NCBI GenBank assembly: GCA_032718475.1
Contig: JAUCBJ010005825.1
Coordinates: forward strand, 1 to 64,000
DNA length: 64,000 nucleotides
Source of the DNA: Nemertoderma westbladi
Taxonomy: Eukaryota; Xenacoelomorpha; Nemertodermatida; Nemertodermatidae
Direction: 5' to 3'
Below are positions 62,191 to 64,000 of this stretch, piece by piece; positions within the stretch are counted from its first letter, which is position 1, and each line of letters opens with the position of its first letter. A model generated the notes under the pieces. It had not been told where the DNA came from and made no database searches. It was given only the letters and a program-made list of their open reading frames with translations. The position numbers and the translations under genes are program-made.

Positions 62191-62535
62191 ACAAGAATGC
62201 TACGCGGGGTTCATTGTGTCAAGTACAATGCACACATCTCCAACCAGACACTATATAACATTGGAGGTGTCTCATTGGTTCCCCCAAGCTTGACACTAGA
62301 ACAAAATCGCCTCCGCTTTGCAGGACATTGCTTTCGCTGTGAGGACCAGCCAGTGCATAATCTTGTACTTTGGCAGCCTCATGGAGTGAATAAGCATGGT
62401 GGACAGCCCATGACTTTCTTGAGACGCATCTTAAAGGACACTGGCCTTAAAGATGTGGATGATCTAGCAAATGTCATGGGTGATAGGGAGTTGTGGAGGT
62501 GCAATTTTGTTGACAAGCCGGCACAGCATTCTTAA
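61918..62535 (+). pseudogene. LINE-B copy 3 RT C-terminus, second duplicate
   Basis: The second duplicate reads from MSISSKDGMLEHVDDF through the whole C-terminal region (RLRFAGHCFRCEDQPVHN, GDRELWRCNFVDKPAQHS) to the normal stop at 62533. It lacks the catalytic motifs. Confidence 0.8.
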
Positions 62536-62570
62536 AAATGCAGCTGCAATGCAGCATGCCGATCCTAGTA

Positions 62571-63302
62571 GCCAACATGATGGTGAAAGGTGTTGTCCCC
62601 CAAGGAGTGCTACCCTTCGTTTATGGAGCCAAACTATGTGCTTTCTCCAAGCTCACCAGCGGAGTCAGACCGATTGCAGTGGGATGCACCATACGCAGGC
62701 TCACTGCAAAGACATGCTGCAGGATAGCAATGCAGAACACAGGGCTCCAACTAGCACCACATCAACTCGACATTGGTACAGCCAGAGGAGCTGAGGCAGC
62801 AGTACATAGCGGTAGGTGATTCCTCCAGGAATCACAGGAAGCCAATGTCTTGGTAAAGGTTGATTTTGCAAATGCCTTTAATAGCATAAATCGCAGCCAT
62901 GTCCTCAAGTCTATTCTAAACAACCTCCCGCCCCTGTATAACCTAGCTTATCAGGCTTATGAGCAGCCATCTCACCTGTTCTACCGGGACACCATTATCC
63001 CCTCAGATGATGGTGTGCAACAAGGTGATCCCCTGGCATCTCTCCTCTTTAGCAATGACATCCATGAGGTTGTGACAAACATAACAACCCCCATAAATAT
63101 CTGGTATCTAGATGACGGAACACTCGGAGGGAATGCTTCCAAAGTAGCCGCAGGCCTACACCAAGTCATCGCACAGGCAGCCATGCTAGGGCTCACAATC
63201 AAGCCAACTAAGTGCGAACTGATTTTCGCTCCCAGCTTCCCAGAGGACCTTAAGATTGACAAGATAACGCCAGGCATTGTGGTAATTATATTATACAGTT
63301 GA
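62571..63302 (+). CDS. Ulp1-RT element: RT catalytic part
   Basis: Resumes the RT after LINE-B: VRPIAVGCTIRRLTAK, then TGA at 62817-62819 in frame, then motif A VKVDFANAFNSINR, motif B GVQQGDPLASLLF and motif C WYLDDGTLGG (YLDD codons 63105-63116), then GLTIKPTKCELIF. These are the hallmarks of an RT family common in marine animal genomes. The reading dies out after KITPGIVV. The C-terminal cysteine and endonuclease region expected next is absent; a related fragment lies at 26030-26557. Confidence 0.8.
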
Positions 63303-63330
63303 ACTCGCCAATATTAACCCTATTAAACCC

Positions 63331-63359
63331 GGGGGGGGGGGGGTCAATATGACCCCCCC
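63331..63359. repeat. G-run/C-run hairpin
   Basis: G13 followed by TCA, loop ATA, TGA and C7: a 10-bp perfect stem (63337-63346 with 63350-63359). It marks the edge between the retroelement and the repeat that follows. Confidence 0.85.
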
Positions 63360-64000
63360 GTGGTTTTTTTATTATAATTCTGAAACAAACGCAGTTGGGA
63401 ATCTGAAATTTTATGACTTTTCCTAAAAATCTATTGTCTTCATGGTAGTGAAAACCGTTTTCAAAAATATTGGGTACTTTTCGAGTTATAGCACCATTTT
63501 TTAACCCTACTTTTGGTACTTTTTTTGAGACGTTTTTTGAAAATTACATTTCATTAAATATGAATTGTAACATCTCTATTTTTGATTTACACCGGTTTTT
63601 TGGTGTTAGAAATTGGATGGAATTCATATAAATTGATTTAGAAATTTCAAACTTGTTTTTTTCGATGGGTGCCAAATTTTGGTGCCAGCACCAAATTTTG
63701 AAATAAGTCAATTTTGTAAATTGATTGTTTGAAACTTGTTTTTTACGCAATTGGGGTTTTTTGGGGTTCTGGATTCGATGAAATATATACGAGTTGCACC
63801 AAGCGTATCAAACTTGTATTTTTCGGTGCTGTGTGCAAATTTTGGTGCTAGCACGAAATTTTGAAAATCCATTCAATATACAAAATAGCTTGTGACAATT
63901 TATTTCTTGAGTTTTAAGAGGTTTATGGCTGTTCTGAATTCAATGGAAAATATAATTATCGAACTAGATATCTCAAACTTGTATTTTTCGGATGTGGGTG
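63360..64000. repeat. Degenerate tandem repeat, about 163 bp
   Basis: CAAACTTGTATTTTTCG-like words start at 63648, 63809 and 63974 (spacing 161 and 165). The first two are followed by CAAATTTTGGTGC and GCAC(C/G)AAATTTTG arms. It runs off the end of the window. No gene. Confidence 0.7.

Larger units (their letters stand above)
61302..62570 (+). mobile_element. LINE-B copy 3, 5'-truncated, with TSD
   Basis: Flanked by GCCAACATGAT at 61291-61301 and 62571-62581. It starts within the RT (NDDGVMITPPTGSRSRG) and ends with CCTAGTA, so the TAG tail is minimal. A 356-bp segment is tandemly duplicated inside it. Confidence 0.92.
59289..63302 (+). mobile_element. Ulp1-protease and RT retroelement, split by LINE-B
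   Basis: In order: a C48 cysteine protease domain, a Pro/Gln-rich linker with a Cys/His motif, a helical region, and an RT with a YLDDG catalytic motif. The RT reading is interrupted exactly by LINE-B copy 3 with an 11-bp TSD. A C-terminal endonuclease is not seen; the reading ends at 63302 near the hairpin. Ulp1-like proteases are known from the NeSL lineage of non-LTR elements with restriction-like endonucleases; assignment here is tentative. Confidence 0.75.

Overview
The window is repeat-dense animal DNA. I could not identify a single-copy host gene, and nearly every long open frame belongs to a retroelement. Animal origin is inferred from the mix: BEL/Pao LTR elements, several APE-type LINE lineages (one with a 2A-like motif), a tRNA-derived SINE and an Ulp1-carrying reverse-transcriptase element. 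An aquatic invertebrate seems most likely, but the species cannot be fixed from sequence alone. Family letters used here (LINE-A to F, BEL1, BELb, BEL3) are local labels.

Layout. 1-720: nothing recognised. 725-4440 (-): LINE-A, a PHD-like finger/endonuclease/RT element with one frame break. 4883-16071 (-): BEL1, a large BEL/Pao element with an intact pol, a gag broken by one frame change and one in-frame UAG, and a 5' LTR that sits inside a LINE-B copy. 16072-17512 (+): the downstream part of that LINE-B copy, running into a 30-bp minisatellite. 18300-21820 (+): LINE-C, with a GDIHPNPGP 2A-like motif. 22987-25731 (+): a 33-bp repeat array and a decayed gag (BEL3). 25735-26557: two fused retroelement scraps. 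26558-34075 (+): a 5'-truncated BELb copy ending in an LTR. 34076-39826 (-): BELb-type gag in the opposite orientation, split by a 2.28-kb solo LTR with 5-bp target-site duplication (TSD) and by a LINE-D insertion with 6-bp TSD. 39827-42495: a LINE-B copy with a twin-priming-like inversion and a SINE inside it. 42533-56224 (+): a full-length 13.7-kb BELb with near-identical LTRs and 5-bp TSD, inserted in the ORF1 of LINE-E, which resumes at 56225-57610. 58022-58660: a 21-bp minisatellite. 59289-63302 (+): an Ulp1-protease plus RT element split by another LINE-B copy with 11-bp TSD. 63331-64000: a GC hairpin and a degenerate tandem repeat of about 163 bp.

The most unusual item is BELb. Besides gag and a gag-pol frame (capsid, CCHC, protease, RT, RNase H, integrase), it carries a third ORF of about 848 codons downstream of pol, where an env gene could sit. 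This ORF3 shows no obvious signal peptide or membrane anchor. It has three perfect CCHC zinc knuckles and is present in both + copies. It is preceded by a palindrome-rich tandem array. Its function is unknown.

The elements are nested (BEL in LINE, solo LTR in gag, LINE in gag, SINE in LINE, LINE in Ulp1-RT), so the insertion order can be partly read from TSDs. Many frame breaks coincide with G, C or A homopolymers, so some may be sequencing or assembly errors. Several nonsense codons are CGA to TGA changes at CpG.
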